Positions 33,739-42,290 of a stretch of 64,000 nucleotides of DNA are shown in pieces. The notes under the pieces are model-generated. The model searched no databases. It was not told the origin of the DNA and saw only the letters and a list, made by a program, of their open reading frames with translations. Source of the stretch: Mycobacterium sp. ITM-2016-00317 (lineage in GTDB: Bacteria > Actinomycetota > Actinomycetes > Mycobacteriales > Mycobacteriaceae). The stretch is taken from contig NZ_CP134399.1 in assembly GCF_002968295.1 (NCBI RefSeq), forward strand, positions 5,332,001 to 5,396,000, read 5' to 3'. The translations under genes were made by a program, and so were the position numbers. Positions within the stretch are counted from its first letter, which is position 1; every line of letters starts with the position of its first letter.

Positions 33739-35084
33739 CCGCCCAGCGGAGTACCCGGCATCGCCAACGGTTGCACCGATGACGGTGGAGATGTCGGGGT
33801 CGGCCCGCAGCAGCCGCCGCCGGCGTTCTCCGCCTCGGGACTGTCGAACAAGCCGGCCCCGTTGCACACCCCGGTGTCGGGCAGCGTCAGCTCGACACGT
33901 CGAGCTGCTTCATGGTCGCCGGCCAGCTCGGCGGCGATGCTGCGGACCTGTTCGTAGCCGGTCATTGCCAGGAAGGTCGGCGCCCGGCCGTAGGACTTCA
34001 TCCCGACGATGTACAGATTCGGTTCAGGGTGGGCCAATTCGGCGGCGCCGTGCGGCAACACGCTGCCGCACGAGTGTGCGTTGGGGTCGATCGACGGGGC
34101 CAGGCGGACGGGGGCCTGCAGGATCGGATCCAGCTCGATGCGCATCTCCGACAGGAACGACAGATCCGGCCGGAAGCCCGTGAGGGTAACCACGTGATCG
34201 GCCGGCGACAGGGCTCGACCGTCCTCAGCCGTCACCACCGCGCGTCCGTTCACGAGGTCGATGCGCTCGGTACGGAAACCGGTCACCAACGAAACCCGAC
34301 CCGCCTCGACCGCTTCCCTGGACCGGACGCCCAGCGCGCCGCGCTGCGGGAGTTCGTCGGCGGCACCACCGCCGAAGGTGTCCCCCACCACCCCTCGGCG
34401 TAACAGCCACGTCACCGTCGTCGACGGATCGCGGCGCACCATCTCAGCGAGTTGGATCACCGCCGTCATCGCCGAATGTCCGCTGCCGACCACCGCCACG
34501 TGCTTGCCCGCCAGCGACGAGGCCTGCGCCGGCGTCGGCGGGACATAGGTGAGCACGCCCGCGGCTGCCGCACCGCGTTCCCCGATCGCCGGAACACCGT
34601 CGGCGCCTGCAGGATTGGGCTGACCCCAGGTGCCTGAGGCGTCGATGACCGCCCGGGCCTGCACCCGGTGCTCGATTCCGTCGGCACTGCTGACATGAAC
34701 CACGAACGGTGTCTCGGCACGGCCCGGGCTGACCAGCCGATCCCGCCCGAGCCTGGATACGGCTTCGACTCGTGCGCCGTAATGCAGACACGGGCCGAGA
34801 GCCGTCGCCAACGGCGACAGATAGTCGTCTATCCACTCCCGGCCGGCCGGAAAGCCGGCGTCAGGAGCGGCCCATCCCGTCGCCGCCAACAGGCGGGCGG
34901 CCGCGGGATCCACCAGTTCGGGCCACGGCGAGAACATGCGCACATGCCCCCACTGCCCCACCGCCGCCCCTGGGCCCGTACCGGCCTCCAACACCACTGG
35001 TGTGAGGCCTCGCTCCAGCAGTTGAGCAGCCGCGGCCAACCCCAACGGACCGGCTCCGATCACCACGACGGGCAGTCTCGACAC
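33735..35084 (-). CDS. FAD/NAD(P)-dependent flavoprotein monooxygenase, ArsO-like
   Basis: A 449-aa two-dinucleotide-fold flavoprotein. The FAD motif is VVVIGAGPLGLAAAAQL at the N-terminus, the NAD(P) motif is VAVVGSGHSAMTAVIQLA near residue 195, and DHVVTLTGFRPD is the ATG-like linker. The tail has cysteines in TGVCNGAG and GGGCCGP, unusual for flavoprotein monooxygenases but plausible thiol ligands for a metalloid. Such genes occur beside arsR in actinobacteria (ArsO-like). It diverges from arsR across a 75-86 bp gap with an inverted repeat and is followed by the MFS gene. Substrate unproven. Confidence 0.8.
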   Translation of the reverse strand: MSRLPVVVIGAGPLGLAAAAQLLERGLTPVVLEAGTGPGAAVGQWGHVRMFSPWPELVDPAAARLLAATGWAAPDAGFPAGREWIDDYLSPLATALGPCLHYGARVEAVSRLGRDRLVSPGRAETPFVVHVSSADGIEHRVQARAVIDASGTWGQPNPAGADGVPAIGERGAAAAGVLTYVPPTPAQASSLAGKHVAVVGSGHSAMTAVIQLAEMVRRDPSTTVTWLLRRGVVGDTFGGGAADELPQRGALGVRSREAVEAGRVSLVTGFRTERIDLVNGRAVVTAEDGRALSPADHVVTLTGFRPDLSFLSEMRIELDPILQAPVRLAPSIDPNAHSCGSVLPHGAAELAHPEPNLYIVGMKSYGRAPTFLAMTGYEQVRSIAAELAGDHEAARRVELTLPDTGVCNGAGLFDSPEAENAGGGCCGPTPTSPPSSVQPLAMPGTPLGG

Positions 35085-35107
35085 GCCTCGCCCCTCTCAT
35101 CGACAAC

Positions 35108-35140
35108 CTTCGATGGATGATCCTGCTTGATGCATCGAAG
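35108..35140. promoter_or_regulatory. Inverted repeat operator candidate between arsR and the flavoprotein gene
   Basis: CTTCGATG (35108-35115) and CATCGAAG (35133-35140) are exact complements 17 nt apart. The inner GATGCATC (35129-35136) is itself a palindrome. ArsR repressors bind such repeats in the shared promoter of divergent genes. Confidence 0.6.
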
Positions 35141-35170
35141 AGTGTCAATGTGTGTGCCATGCTGGAGCGC

Positions 35171-35530
35171 ATGGCGACCGCTACCGCTTCCGTGACCACC
35201 GCTGACGTGGCTGCGTGCTGTTCCCCTCTGACGGGTGGCGTGCTGGACGCGGCCGCTGCCGAACGCCTCGCGTCGGTGTTCAAGGCGCTCGCCGAGCCGG
35301 CGCGGGTCAGACTGATATCCCTCATCGCGGCCGCGGACGGCGGTGAGGCATGCGTCTGCGACCTCACCGCACCGCTCGGCCTGAGTCAGCCCACGGTGTC
35401 ACACCATATGAAGTTGCTCGTCGACAGCGGCCTGGTGAGCCGCGACCAACGCGGTAAATGGGCCTACTACCGCGTCAACTCGGAAGCGTTGGACCGCATC
35501 GCCACGGCGGTCTCGCCGCGCCCCCGCTGA
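35171..35530 (+). CDS. arsR: ArsR family metalloregulator
   Basis: About 119 aa from ATG 35171 (alternatives 35159 and 35117). The ArsR/SmtB winged helix carries GGEACVCDLTAPLGLSQPTVSHHMKLLVDSGLV. The CVC pair at the start of the DNA-binding helix is the classical As(III)/Sb(III) site of the ELCVCDL type. An additional CC pair near the N-terminus (VAACCSPL) may provide further ligands. It should repress itself and the divergent flavoprotein-MFS pair until metalloid binds. Confidence 0.9.
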   Translation: MATATASVTTADVAACCSPLTGGVLDAAAAERLASVFKALAEPARVRLISLIAAADGGEACVCDLTAPLGLSQPTVSHHMKLLVDSGLVSRDQRGKWAYYRVNSEALDRIATAVSPRPR

Positions 35531-35643
35531 CGGACAGACCAGTACTCCGTCTCGGCGCCGCGAAATTGGTGACCGGACCCCCTCCGTGCCGCGATTAATC
35601 TTCTAGCAAACGCTGCGTGTCGATCGGTGGGACGGAGACTGCT

Positions 35644-35928
35644 GTGGAAGTTGACCCTGACGTATTGCGTGCCTTCGCCGGGCAGGTGGATATCGCGTCG
35701 GTCCGGATTCGCGAAGCAGATGTCGGGGGCAAGGTCGCTTCGGCCGCCGACGGGCTGGACGGGTCAACCACGCAATGGGCGGTCGGGCTCGTCGGCGCAC
35801 ACGTCGAACAGCTGGCCGACCAGATCGCCGCCAATATCGCCGAGATGGGTACGGCGGTACGCGGAGCTGGCAACACCTACGAGGTGACCGACAAGGGCCT
35901 GGCCGAGCGCTTCGTCGGGATCTTCTGA
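35644..35928 (+). CDS. EspC-like type VII secretion target (PF10824-like)
   Basis: A 94-aa helical-hairpin protein, VEVDPDVLRAFAGQVD at the N-terminus. GSTTQWAVGLVGAHVEQLADQI forms the second helix, and YEVTD at residues 79-83 fits the type VII export signal YxxxD. The sequence matches the EspC/DUF2580 'type VII secretion target' pattern, in which AA..Y..TD ends the second helix. GTG 35644 is preferred because GGAG lies 6 nt upstream; GTG 35617 is an alternative. It is followed after 3 nt by the WXG effector gene, with which it probably forms a secreted heterodimer. Confidence 0.8.
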   Translation: MEVDPDVLRAFAGQVDIASVRIREADVGGKVASAADGLDGSTTQWAVGLVGAHVEQLADQIAANIAEMGTAVRGAGNTYEVTDKGLAERFVGIF

Positions 35929-35931
35929 TTC

Positions 35932-37302
35932 GTGTTGCCCTCACGCTCCCGGCTGGAACGCTGGAATCCCGACACACTGACGTCCGCCGGCCAGTCGATC
36001 ATCGACACAGGCAGGGCGGTCGAGGAGGCGGTGACGGCGGTCAGCACCAACATCGCAACGATGCCGGACACCAGGGCATGGTCGGGTGGCGCCCACTCGG
36101 CGGCCACGTCGATGTTCGAGCGGGCGGCGAAGCAGACAGGCGCGTTCACGGCGTACACCACCGCAGTCGGTCAAGCCCTGGCAGATGGCGCCGGCACCAT
36201 CGGCGCGACCCGAACCGCGCTGCTGGACAAGGCTGATCACCTCGACATGGGCGGCCAGTTGCACGTCAGCGACCAGTGGGCGGTGTTGATCACCGGCGCA
36301 CCACTGTCGGCCGAGCAGACCGCGGTGCTGGAACGTCGGGCGCAGGCCGAGCAGGCCGTGGTCAACCGACTGCTGTTGGCAGTGGGAGCCGCCGATGACG
36401 AGACGGCCGCCGCCGTGACCGGCGCCGCCCAGCCGTTCGGATTCGAGGTGCCGAACCCGGCCGGTCTCGGCGGCCTGCTGGTACCGGGAACAGAAAAGCC
36501 CGGTGACGACGTCCCCGATCCGTCGACCACCCTTGGCCTTCTCCAACAGGCGACGATCAGGGACGCGGACATGGCCCAGACGATTCGGGATACCAAGGTG
36601 GAGAAGCAGTTCAACCCTGACACCGGAGAAGAAGTCGCCACCACCACGACGCTCTTCATGCAGGACGGCAGCAGACACGTCAGGACTGTCAATGCCGAAC
36701 CGCAATTTTCGGACCGCGGACCGCTGACCACCGAAGTGCAATTCGACAAGGACGGCAACAAGATCTCGGAGACGACCTCGGTCGTCTTCGAGGACTGGGC
36801 GCACCACAGTCTGGCCGGCTCGAAATCGACCACGACACAACTCGCCGACGGCACGGTCATCCATTTCCTCGAACGGCCCAACGGCCAGAAGGTCGGCACC
36901 ATCACGACTCCGGACGGCCGCCAGGCCGATGTCCCGCTCGACCTGTACAACCATCCGATTCTGACAGCTGCCGGTGCCGGCCTCAGCGGTGTGGAAAACC
37001 AAGCCGGAAAAGGTATCCCGATGCTCACCGATGAGGCGACCGAGAAGGTCCGCATCGGCGCGAAGTACGGCGGCCCGGCTTTGGGCATCGCCACCGCGTT
37101 ATGGGACGTCGCGGTCGCGGATTCCGGGTTCGAGAAGTGCGTCGCGGCAGCCGAAGGCGCCACCTCGGTGGCAGCGGGCACTCTCGGGGGTATTGTTACC
37201 GCCCCAATGACTCCGCTGGTCACCACCGTTGTGGTATTCGGCGCCGCCGGCGGCGGGCAGGCGTTGGGCAACTGGATCGGCAACATGTTCTGTCCGCGAT
37301 GA
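35932..37302 (+). CDS. WXG-type large effector, candidate type VII toxin
   Basis: A 456-aa protein. Residues 10-105 resemble a WXG100 helical hairpin with the turn W50SG. A middle region (about 200-310) is Thr/Asp-rich with repeated beta-like strands (EEVATTTTLFMQDGSRHVRT). The C-terminus is a glycine/alanine-rich hydrophobic segment (VAAGTLGGIVTAPMTPLVTTVVVFGAAGGGQALGNWIG-like, about 415-450) with flanking cysteines, reminiscent of membrane-inserting or pore-forming ends. No catalytic toxin motif is recognised. It lacks the YxxxD signal, which its EspC-like partner supplies. The gene overlaps the next start by 4 nt. Toxin activity is inferred from layout alone. Confidence 0.65.
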   Translation: MLPSRSRLERWNPDTLTSAGQSIIDTGRAVEEAVTAVSTNIATMPDTRAWSGGAHSAATSMFERAAKQTGAFTAYTTAVGQALADGAGTIGATRTALLDKADHLDMGGQLHVSDQWAVLITGAPLSAEQTAVLERRAQAEQAVVNRLLLAVGAADDETAAAVTGAAQPFGFEVPNPAGLGGLLVPGTEKPGDDVPDPSTTLGLLQQATIRDADMAQTIRDTKVEKQFNPDTGEEVATTTTLFMQDGSRHVRTVNAEPQFSDRGPLTTEVQFDKDGNKISETTSVVFEDWAHHSLAGSKSTTTQLADGTVIHFLERPNGQKVGTITTPDGRQADVPLDLYNHPILTAAGAGLSGVENQAGKGIPMLTDEATEKVRIGAKYGGPALGIATALWDVAVADSGFEKCVAAAEGATSVAAGTLGGIVTAPMTPLVTTVVVFGAAGGGQALGNWIGNMFCPR

Positions 37303-38042
37303 AATCCCACGCCCGACTGATCGTGGCCATCATATGCGTAGCCACCACGTCGATCTTCTTTACCGCATGGTCTGGGACCTGGCTTGCCCGCGGCAGTTAC
37401 CTGACTGCGATCATCATGCTCGGTGCCGGGATCATGTGCTCCACTACGGCTTTCCAGGCAGGGTACGCGCTGTCGGGGGCTGCCCGCCCGCGGACCGAAC
37501 ACGGCGCCACCGGCACGGTGCTGCGGCCGGCGAAGTGGCTCGATCCTGTGAGCATCGGCGGGTTCACATGCGGTGTTCTCGCCGCGGGCTTGTATCTGGT
37601 GTTCGCGCCTCAGGGCATGGTCGATTACGTCCCGAGAGGCGTTCTCCGCGTGACCGTTCCGTCCGGCTGTATCTTCATCCTGATGTTCGGGATCCCGGTC
37701 CTCTACCGGATGTTCCGGCATGGCGACAGCCACCTGCGCCTGCACCCGGGCGGCTTTGAACTGTGGAACGGCCACTGGGGCATCTTCAAGCGCGGAGAAT
37801 GGGACGAGATCGAACAAATCTTGGACCGTCAGCCCCGTGGCCGAAGCATCGGCCGCGAGATGATCGTCTTGAAACTGCCCAAGAACCGCAGCGCAATGCT
37901 GGTGACCGACACCATCACCGACAACAGTGACGCGCTCCGCGAATGGGTGCGGTTCTACTGGCAGCACCCCGAACACCGCGACGAGCTTGTCGACAACCGC
38001 GCACTGCGCCGCCTCGACGAGCGCAGGTTCACCCCTGGATGA
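37299..38042 (+). CDS. Membrane protein with PH-like cytoplasmic domain, candidate immunity protein
   Basis: A 247-aa protein with about four hydrophobic helices: RLIVAIICVATTSIFFTAW, AIIMLGAGIMCSTTAFQAG, SIGGFTCGVLAAGLYLVFA and VTVPSGCIFILMFGIPVLY. A soluble C-terminal half (SHLRLHPGGFELWNGHWGIFKRGEWDEIEQI) looks like bacterial PH-type membrane proteins. The ATGA overlap with the effector gene indicates obligate co-expression, as expected for an immunity partner. It overlaps the 3' end of the convergent EspG-like gene by 14 nt. I know no named homologue, and immunity function is inferred. Confidence 0.6.
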   Translation: MKSHARLIVAIICVATTSIFFTAWSGTWLARGSYLTAIIMLGAGIMCSTTAFQAGYALSGAARPRTEHGATGTVLRPAKWLDPVSIGGFTCGVLAAGLYLVFAPQGMVDYVPRGVLRVTVPSGCIFILMFGIPVLYRMFRHGDSHLRLHPGGFELWNGHWGIFKRGEWDEIEQILDRQPRGRSIGREMIVLKLPKNRSAMLVTDTITDNSDALREWVRFYWQHPEHRDELVDNRALRRLDERRFTPG

Positions 38043-38814
38043 TCAGCTGATCGATGAAGGCGCGCAGCGTCTCGGCGTCCAGCGGTTCGGCGCAGCCGGT
38101 GTCGTCGGCTTCGTACAGGTAATCGCCGTCGTCACGGACCTGCACCCACTGCAGGAGCGGGCGGTCCGGATCGATACCCCAGTGCCGTGCCACGTCATAC
38201 CGCGACTGCACGGTCCCGGTCGCCACGACGTCACGGCCGTCGACGACGGATACTTCCGATTCCCGAGACGCGGCGGGGGTGATCGTCAACCCCAGATCGT
38301 CGTACCGATCCAGCATTTCGGGCGGCGCCGGAAGACGATCCCCGCCGCCGGTGACCGCAATCCGCGGCCGCGACCCAGCACCGACCAGTCCCGCCGCGTC
38401 GGTGACCACCCTCCCCAGGCTGTCCGGCGGTACCGCGTAGACGTCGACGATGTCGACACCGTCACGATCTCTGCGTTGCATCGCGACGAACCCGTCCCCG
38501 TCGCTACGCAACCCGTGCAGTCGGAGGTCAGGTGCGTCCTCGTCGAAGTGATGAACCCGGCATTCGACGCAGACATCGGCGCGCACAAGGGCTTCCACCC
38601 AGATCCGGATTCCGCGGAGATCCCCGTCGCGCAGCCGGTCCTCGATCGGTGCCACATCTCGGCGGGCCAGCCACACCGACCCGACGGGACGGGTGCGTCC
38701 CAGCGGAAACGGCAGCATGTCACGGCCGTACAGTTCGCAGGCCGACTCCAGATCGACCACCGCAGCCGTCCCCACGAGTTCCGACCACACCGTCTCCGAA
38801 TGACTGCCCCGCAT
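38029..38814 (-). CDS. EspG-like ESX secretion chaperone
   Basis: A 261-aa protein whose middle, VAPIEDRLRDGDLRGIRIWVEALVRADVCVECRV followed by GFVAMQRRDRDGVDIVDVYAV, fits the EspG family of ESX-associated chaperones. The N-terminus has the ...LYGRDMLPFPL segment typical of that family. EspG proteins bind cytosolic secretion substrates and keep them soluble for their cognate ESX system. No ESX core genes occur in the window, so it must serve a system encoded elsewhere. It converges on the effector operon with overlapping 3' ends. Alternative GTG starts lie at 38841/38844. Confidence 0.75.
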   Translation of the reverse strand: MRGSHSETVWSELVGTAAVVDLESACELYGRDMLPFPLGRTRPVGSVWLARRDVAPIEDRLRDGDLRGIRIWVEALVRADVCVECRVHHFDEDAPDLRLHGLRSDGDGFVAMQRRDRDGVDIVDVYAVPPDSLGRVVTDAAGLVGAGSRPRIAVTGGGDRLPAPPEMLDRYDDLGLTITPAASRESEVSVVDGRDVVATGTVQSRYDVARHWGIDPDRPLLQWVQVRDDGDYLYEADDTGCAEPLDAETLRAFIDQLIIQG

Positions 38815-38954
38815 GGCTCCATTCTGCCGCCCTCGCGTCACCACGAGTCACACGAATCCGCGCTGTGCAGAGCTGTTCTCGCACTTCCGCTGAGAAAAGC
38901 GGATATGTGGGAACACAGGGACACACGAGCCCACCGGAACGTGGCAGAAAGCAC

Positions 38955-39239
38955 CTACCCCGCAGCCACGTCCGACGGGTGCACCGCCAGTGGCGTGACG
39001 TGGATCTTCATGTACGGGAACAGCGGTAGTCCCGAAAGGATCTGGTGCAGTTCGTCGTTGGACTCGACCTCGAAGATCGAGTAGTTGGCGTACTCGCCGA
39101 CGATGCGCCAGATGTGCGGCCACTTGCCGTCGCGCTGCAACTGCTGGGAGTAGTTCTTCTCGCGGTGCACCATCTCGGCCCGTACTTGCGGGTCCAGATC
39201 CGGCGGGATCGCGACGTCCATGCGCACGTGGAACTTCAT
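38955..39239 (-). CDS. catC: Muconolactone delta-isomerase
   Basis: A 94-aa enzyme converting muconolactone to 3-oxoadipate enol-lactone in the catechol ortho-cleavage pathway. MKFHVRMDVAIPPDLDP starts the ferredoxin-like fold, and NYSIFEVESNDELHQILSGLPLFPYM contains the conserved active-site region. Length and sequence match CatC closely. It is the last gene of catR-catB-catA-catC, 7 nt after catA. Its product is the substrate of PcaD at 51036-51806. Confidence 0.95.
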   Translation of the reverse strand: MKFHVRMDVAIPPDLDPQVRAEMVHREKNYSQQLQRDGKWPHIWRIVGEYANYSIFEVESNDELHQILSGLPLFPYMKIHVTPLAVHPSDVAAG

Positions 39240-39246
39240 CGGCGCG

Positions 39247-40113
39247 TCACGCCTTGGCGGGGTCGAGCACGAAGTTGTAGACCACTCGTTCGGACCCGTC
39301 TTGCTGGGACTGTGGTTCCAGGATCAGCTCGGACTTCACCGCACCGGCGATGTCGTCCTCGTTGTGCGGGTCGCCGGGGAAGTACAGCTGGGCGGTCAGC
39401 TGCTCGTGGCCGGGCGCGGAGACCTTGACGTGCAGGTGGGCCGGGCGCCACGCGTGCCATCCTGCCGCGGCGATCAGCTTGCCGCAGGAGCCGTCGGTCG
39501 GAATCTGGTACGGCGCGGGCCGGATCGTCGTGATTTCGAACGTCCCGTCGGCGCCGGTGCTGAAGGTGCCACGCAGGTTCCATTCGGGCAGGTTCGGGGC
39601 GAACTGCGAATAGAAGCCGTCGGCGTCGGCGTGCCACAACTCCACCTTGCCCTGCAACGGCGTCCCGTCGGTGGAGGTGATGGCGCCCTCCCACACCAGC
39701 GGGGTGCCCTGCTCGCCGTCGCGCATCGGGATGGTGCCGAGCGCACCACATTCGGGCGCGTCCGGCACGTAGTAGGGTCCCTCGATGGTGCCCTTGTTGC
39801 CTTCGCGGTGGTCGGTTGCGACGTCCTCGACGACGTGCTCGATCCACACGTCGAGGAACAGCGGCCACTCTCCGTCGGCGCCGACGTTGATCAGCCACGC
39901 TTTGAGCGCGTTGTACTCGTCGTAGCTGACGCGGTGCCGGCGGATGGTGTCGTGCACGGCCGAAAGCACTTCGCGCGCCAGCAGATCCACCCTCTCCTTC
40001 GGGGTGTCCTTCACGGCGTCGAACGGTGACTTGTCGGTGCGGAAGCGTTCGGTCGCCGACGCACCGGATGCGGCGGCGGAGGCGACGTCGGTCGGGGTTT
40101 CCATGGTGGTCAT
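39247..40113 (-). CDS. catA: Catechol 1,2-dioxygenase
   Basis: A 288-aa intradiol dioxygenase cleaving catechol to cis,cis-muconate. Non-haem Fe(III) ligands are visible: Tyr in EGPYYVPDAP, Tyr in PAPYQIPTDG and His in HLHVKVSAPGHEQL. The N-terminal 100 residues form the helical linker domain that binds lipid and dimerises these enzymes. ATG 40113 starts MTTMETPTDV; longer in-frame starts add an unrelated sequence. It is preceded by catB after a 55-nt gap. Confidence 0.96.
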   Translation of the reverse strand: MTTMETPTDVASAAASGASATERFRTDKSPFDAVKDTPKERVDLLAREVLSAVHDTIRRHRVSYDEYNALKAWLINVGADGEWPLFLDVWIEHVVEDVATDHREGNKGTIEGPYYVPDAPECGALGTIPMRDGEQGTPLVWEGAITSTDGTPLQGKVELWHADADGFYSQFAPNLPEWNLRGTFSTGADGTFEITTIRPAPYQIPTDGSCGKLIAAAGWHAWRPAHLHVKVSAPGHEQLTAQLYFPGDPHNEDDIAGAVKSELILEPQSQQDGSERVVYNFVLDPAKA

Positions 40114-40168
40114 GACGGTCTCTTTCTCCGATTGTGTTGACAAAGCCCGGGGGCTGCCCGGGGGAATC

Positions 40169-41272
40169 TCAGTTGTCCGTGCGGTAACGGTCGAGCTTGT
40201 CGGGATCGATCTCGACACCGAGGCCGGGGCCGGGCGGCACGTGCAGCCGGCCGTCGCGGATCCGCAGCGGGGTGGCGAGCAGGTCGTCGGACATGTCGAG
40301 GAAGTTCGACAGCTCCGCGGCCCGCCGCGATGTCAGCTCGAATGCCGCACCGAAGGCCACCGCGCAGGCGGTGCCCAGCTGGCCGTCGATCTGGTTGCCC
40401 ATCACCACTTCCAGTCCCAGCCCCTCGGCGAGGTGGTGCACGCGTTGGGAGCCGGTGAATCCGGTGCGGGCGGTCTTGATGCTGATCGCGGTCGCCGACC
40501 CGGCGAGCACCTCCCGGGTGACGTCTGCCGGGGTGGGCACGGATTCGTCGGCGATGAACGGGATGTCGGTGTGTCCGACCAGCCAGCGCCGCCCCAGCAC
40601 GTCGTCGGCGGGGCACAGTTCCTCGGCGAAGAGCAGGTCGAGGTCGGCCATCTCCTTGAGCGCCCGCAACGATTCGGCGGCGGTCCAGCCGCGGTTGCCG
40701 TCGACGTAGAGGTCGATGGTGCCGCCGAAGCGTTCCCGCAGCGCCCGTACCACCGCGGTGTCCAGCGTGACGGGACGCCGGCCGACCTTCACCTTGAACG
40801 TGGTGATGCCGTACTCGGCTTGGATCCGTTCGGCTTCGGCCACCATCTTGTCGGGAGTGTCGAAGCCGAGCATGTGGCTGACCTGCATGTGGTCGGTGTA
40901 GCCGCCCAGCATCGCGCTGACCGGTAGGTCCAGACTGCGCCCGAGCGCGTCCCAGATCGCCATGTCCACTGCGGCTTTGGCGGTCGGGTTCCCAACGGTG
41001 CGACCCAGCCGGGCGTGCACGACCTCGCGTTCGGTCAGGGTGAGCCCGACGAGTTGCGGTGCGAAGATCTGTCGGATCACCGCGAGGATGCCGTCCTGGG
41101 TTTCGCCGTAGGTGAAGGGCCGCGGCGGGGCCTCGGCGACGCCGACCACGCCTTCGTCGGTGCGGACGCGCACCAGCACGTGTTCGGCGGTGCGGACCTC
41201 ACCAGATGCGAAACGCAGAGGTTTGAGGTACGGGATGGCGAACGGGATCGCCTCGACAGCAACGATTTTCAC
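40169..41272 (-). CDS. catB: Muconate cycloisomerase
   Basis: A 367-aa enolase-superfamily enzyme converting cis,cis-muconate to muconolactone. Active-site features are the KVKV lysine pair, the metal ligands Asp in DLYVDGNRG, Glu in LLFAEEL and Asp in FIADESV, and the second lysine in AISIKTARTG. The GTG start at 41272 follows AGGAG by 5 nt and overlaps the catR stop (GTGA). CatB acts between CatA and CatC in the same operon. Confidence 0.95.
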   Translation of the reverse strand: MKIVAVEAIPFAIPYLKPLRFASGEVRTAEHVLVRVRTDEGVVGVAEAPPRPFTYGETQDGILAVIRQIFAPQLVGLTLTEREVVHARLGRTVGNPTAKAAVDMAIWDALGRSLDLPVSAMLGGYTDHMQVSHMLGFDTPDKMVAEAERIQAEYGITTFKVKVGRRPVTLDTAVVRALRERFGGTIDLYVDGNRGWTAAESLRALKEMADLDLLFAEELCPADDVLGRRWLVGHTDIPFIADESVPTPADVTREVLAGSATAISIKTARTGFTGSQRVHHLAEGLGLEVVMGNQIDGQLGTACAVAFGAAFELTSRRAAELSNFLDMSDDLLATPLRIRDGRLHVPPGPGLGVEIDPDKLDRYRTDN

Positions 41273-42180
41273 AGTAACTCCTGGACTTCCGGGTTTGCGG
41301 GGTCGGTCAGTTCCGCGGACAGCACGGCGACGACGGCCTCGACGACGGGTTGGTCCGCACCGGACCGCCAGGCGAGTGCGAGCTCGACGGTGCCGCCGTC
41401 GACGAGGTCGCGAAAGACCACGCCGCGCAACGGGAGCGCGCGCACCGATGCGGGCACCACGGCGATACCGAGCCCTGCGGCAACCAGGGCCAGCAGGACC
41501 GCGGTGCCGGGGGCACCGTGTTCGCGGTGCGGCACGAAGCCGGCGCGGCGGCAGCTGCGCATCACCGCGTCGTTGACCGCCGAATCCTGCGCGGCGTAGC
41601 CGATGAACGGCTCGGTGCGCAGGTCGGCCAGCGACACCACGGGCTCGGCGGCCAGCCGGTGATCGGCCGACACCGCCAGGATCAGCGGTTCGACGTCGAT
41701 GACGCGCGCCTCGATGTCCGTTCCGGTCGCGGGCGGGCGCAGCACGGCGAGGTCCAGCGTGCCGGCGCGCAGTCCGTCGCACTGCGCGGGCGTGAGCATG
41801 TCGGCGTGGATGTCGAGTGCGACGGCGGGCAGTTCCTGCCGGACGATGCGCGCGATCTTGGGCAGGTGCGAGAACGCCGCGGTGCCGGTCAGCCCCAGTC
41901 GCACCATCCCGCTGCGGCCGGCGGCGATGCGGCGCACCCCTCGTTGCGCCGCATCGACGCCGTCGAGGATCCGTGCCGCCTCGGTGCGCAGGAACTCACC
42001 GGCCGGGGTCAGCGACACCTGGCGCGTGGTCCTGGTGAACAGCGTGGCGTCCAGATCGTTCTCCAGTTGCCGGATCGCGTACGACAAGGCGGGCTGAGCG
42101 ATGTGCAGCTGCTCCGCGGCCTGCCCGAAATGGCACGTCTCCGCGACGGCGAGGAAGTAGCGCAGGTGGCGCAGCTCCAT
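41269..42180 (-). CDS. catR: LysR-type regulator of the catechol/benzoate genes
   Basis: A 303-aa LysR regulator. The N-terminal HTH is MELRHLRYFLAVAETCHFGQAAEQLHIAQPALS; the periplasmic-binding-protein-like effector domain follows. Resemblance to CatR/BenM, plus its place as first gene of the cat operon and divergent from benA, supports sensing of cis,cis-muconate. A perfect ATTGAT-N11-ATCAAT box lies in the catR-benA gap. The catB gene overlaps its stop, so the regulator is co-transcribed with its targets, which is unusual for a LysR protein. Confidence 0.88.
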   Translation of the reverse strand: MELRHLRYFLAVAETCHFGQAAEQLHIAQPALSYAIRQLENDLDATLFTRTTRQVSLTPAGEFLRTEAARILDGVDAAQRGVRRIAAGRSGMVRLGLTGTAAFSHLPKIARIVRQELPAVALDIHADMLTPAQCDGLRAGTLDLAVLRPPATGTDIEARVIDVEPLILAVSADHRLAAEPVVSLADLRTEPFIGYAAQDSAVNDAVMRSCRRAGFVPHREHGAPGTAVLLALVAAGLGIAVVPASVRALPLRGVVFRDLVDGGTVELALAWRSGADQPVVEAVVAVLSAELTDPANPEVQELL

Positions 42181-42290
42181 CGGACGCTCCTCTCGGGTGT
42201 GGTTGCAGCCCGCGACGGGACTGGTGTGACTGCCGACACTTCCGACGGTAGACCCGAGATCCATATCGAACAAAGACCTGTTATCGGCTC

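Noticed and set aside
38886..38903. TCCGCT/AGCGGA hairpin after catC
   Set aside because: A 6-bp stem with no T run is expected often by chance in this composition.
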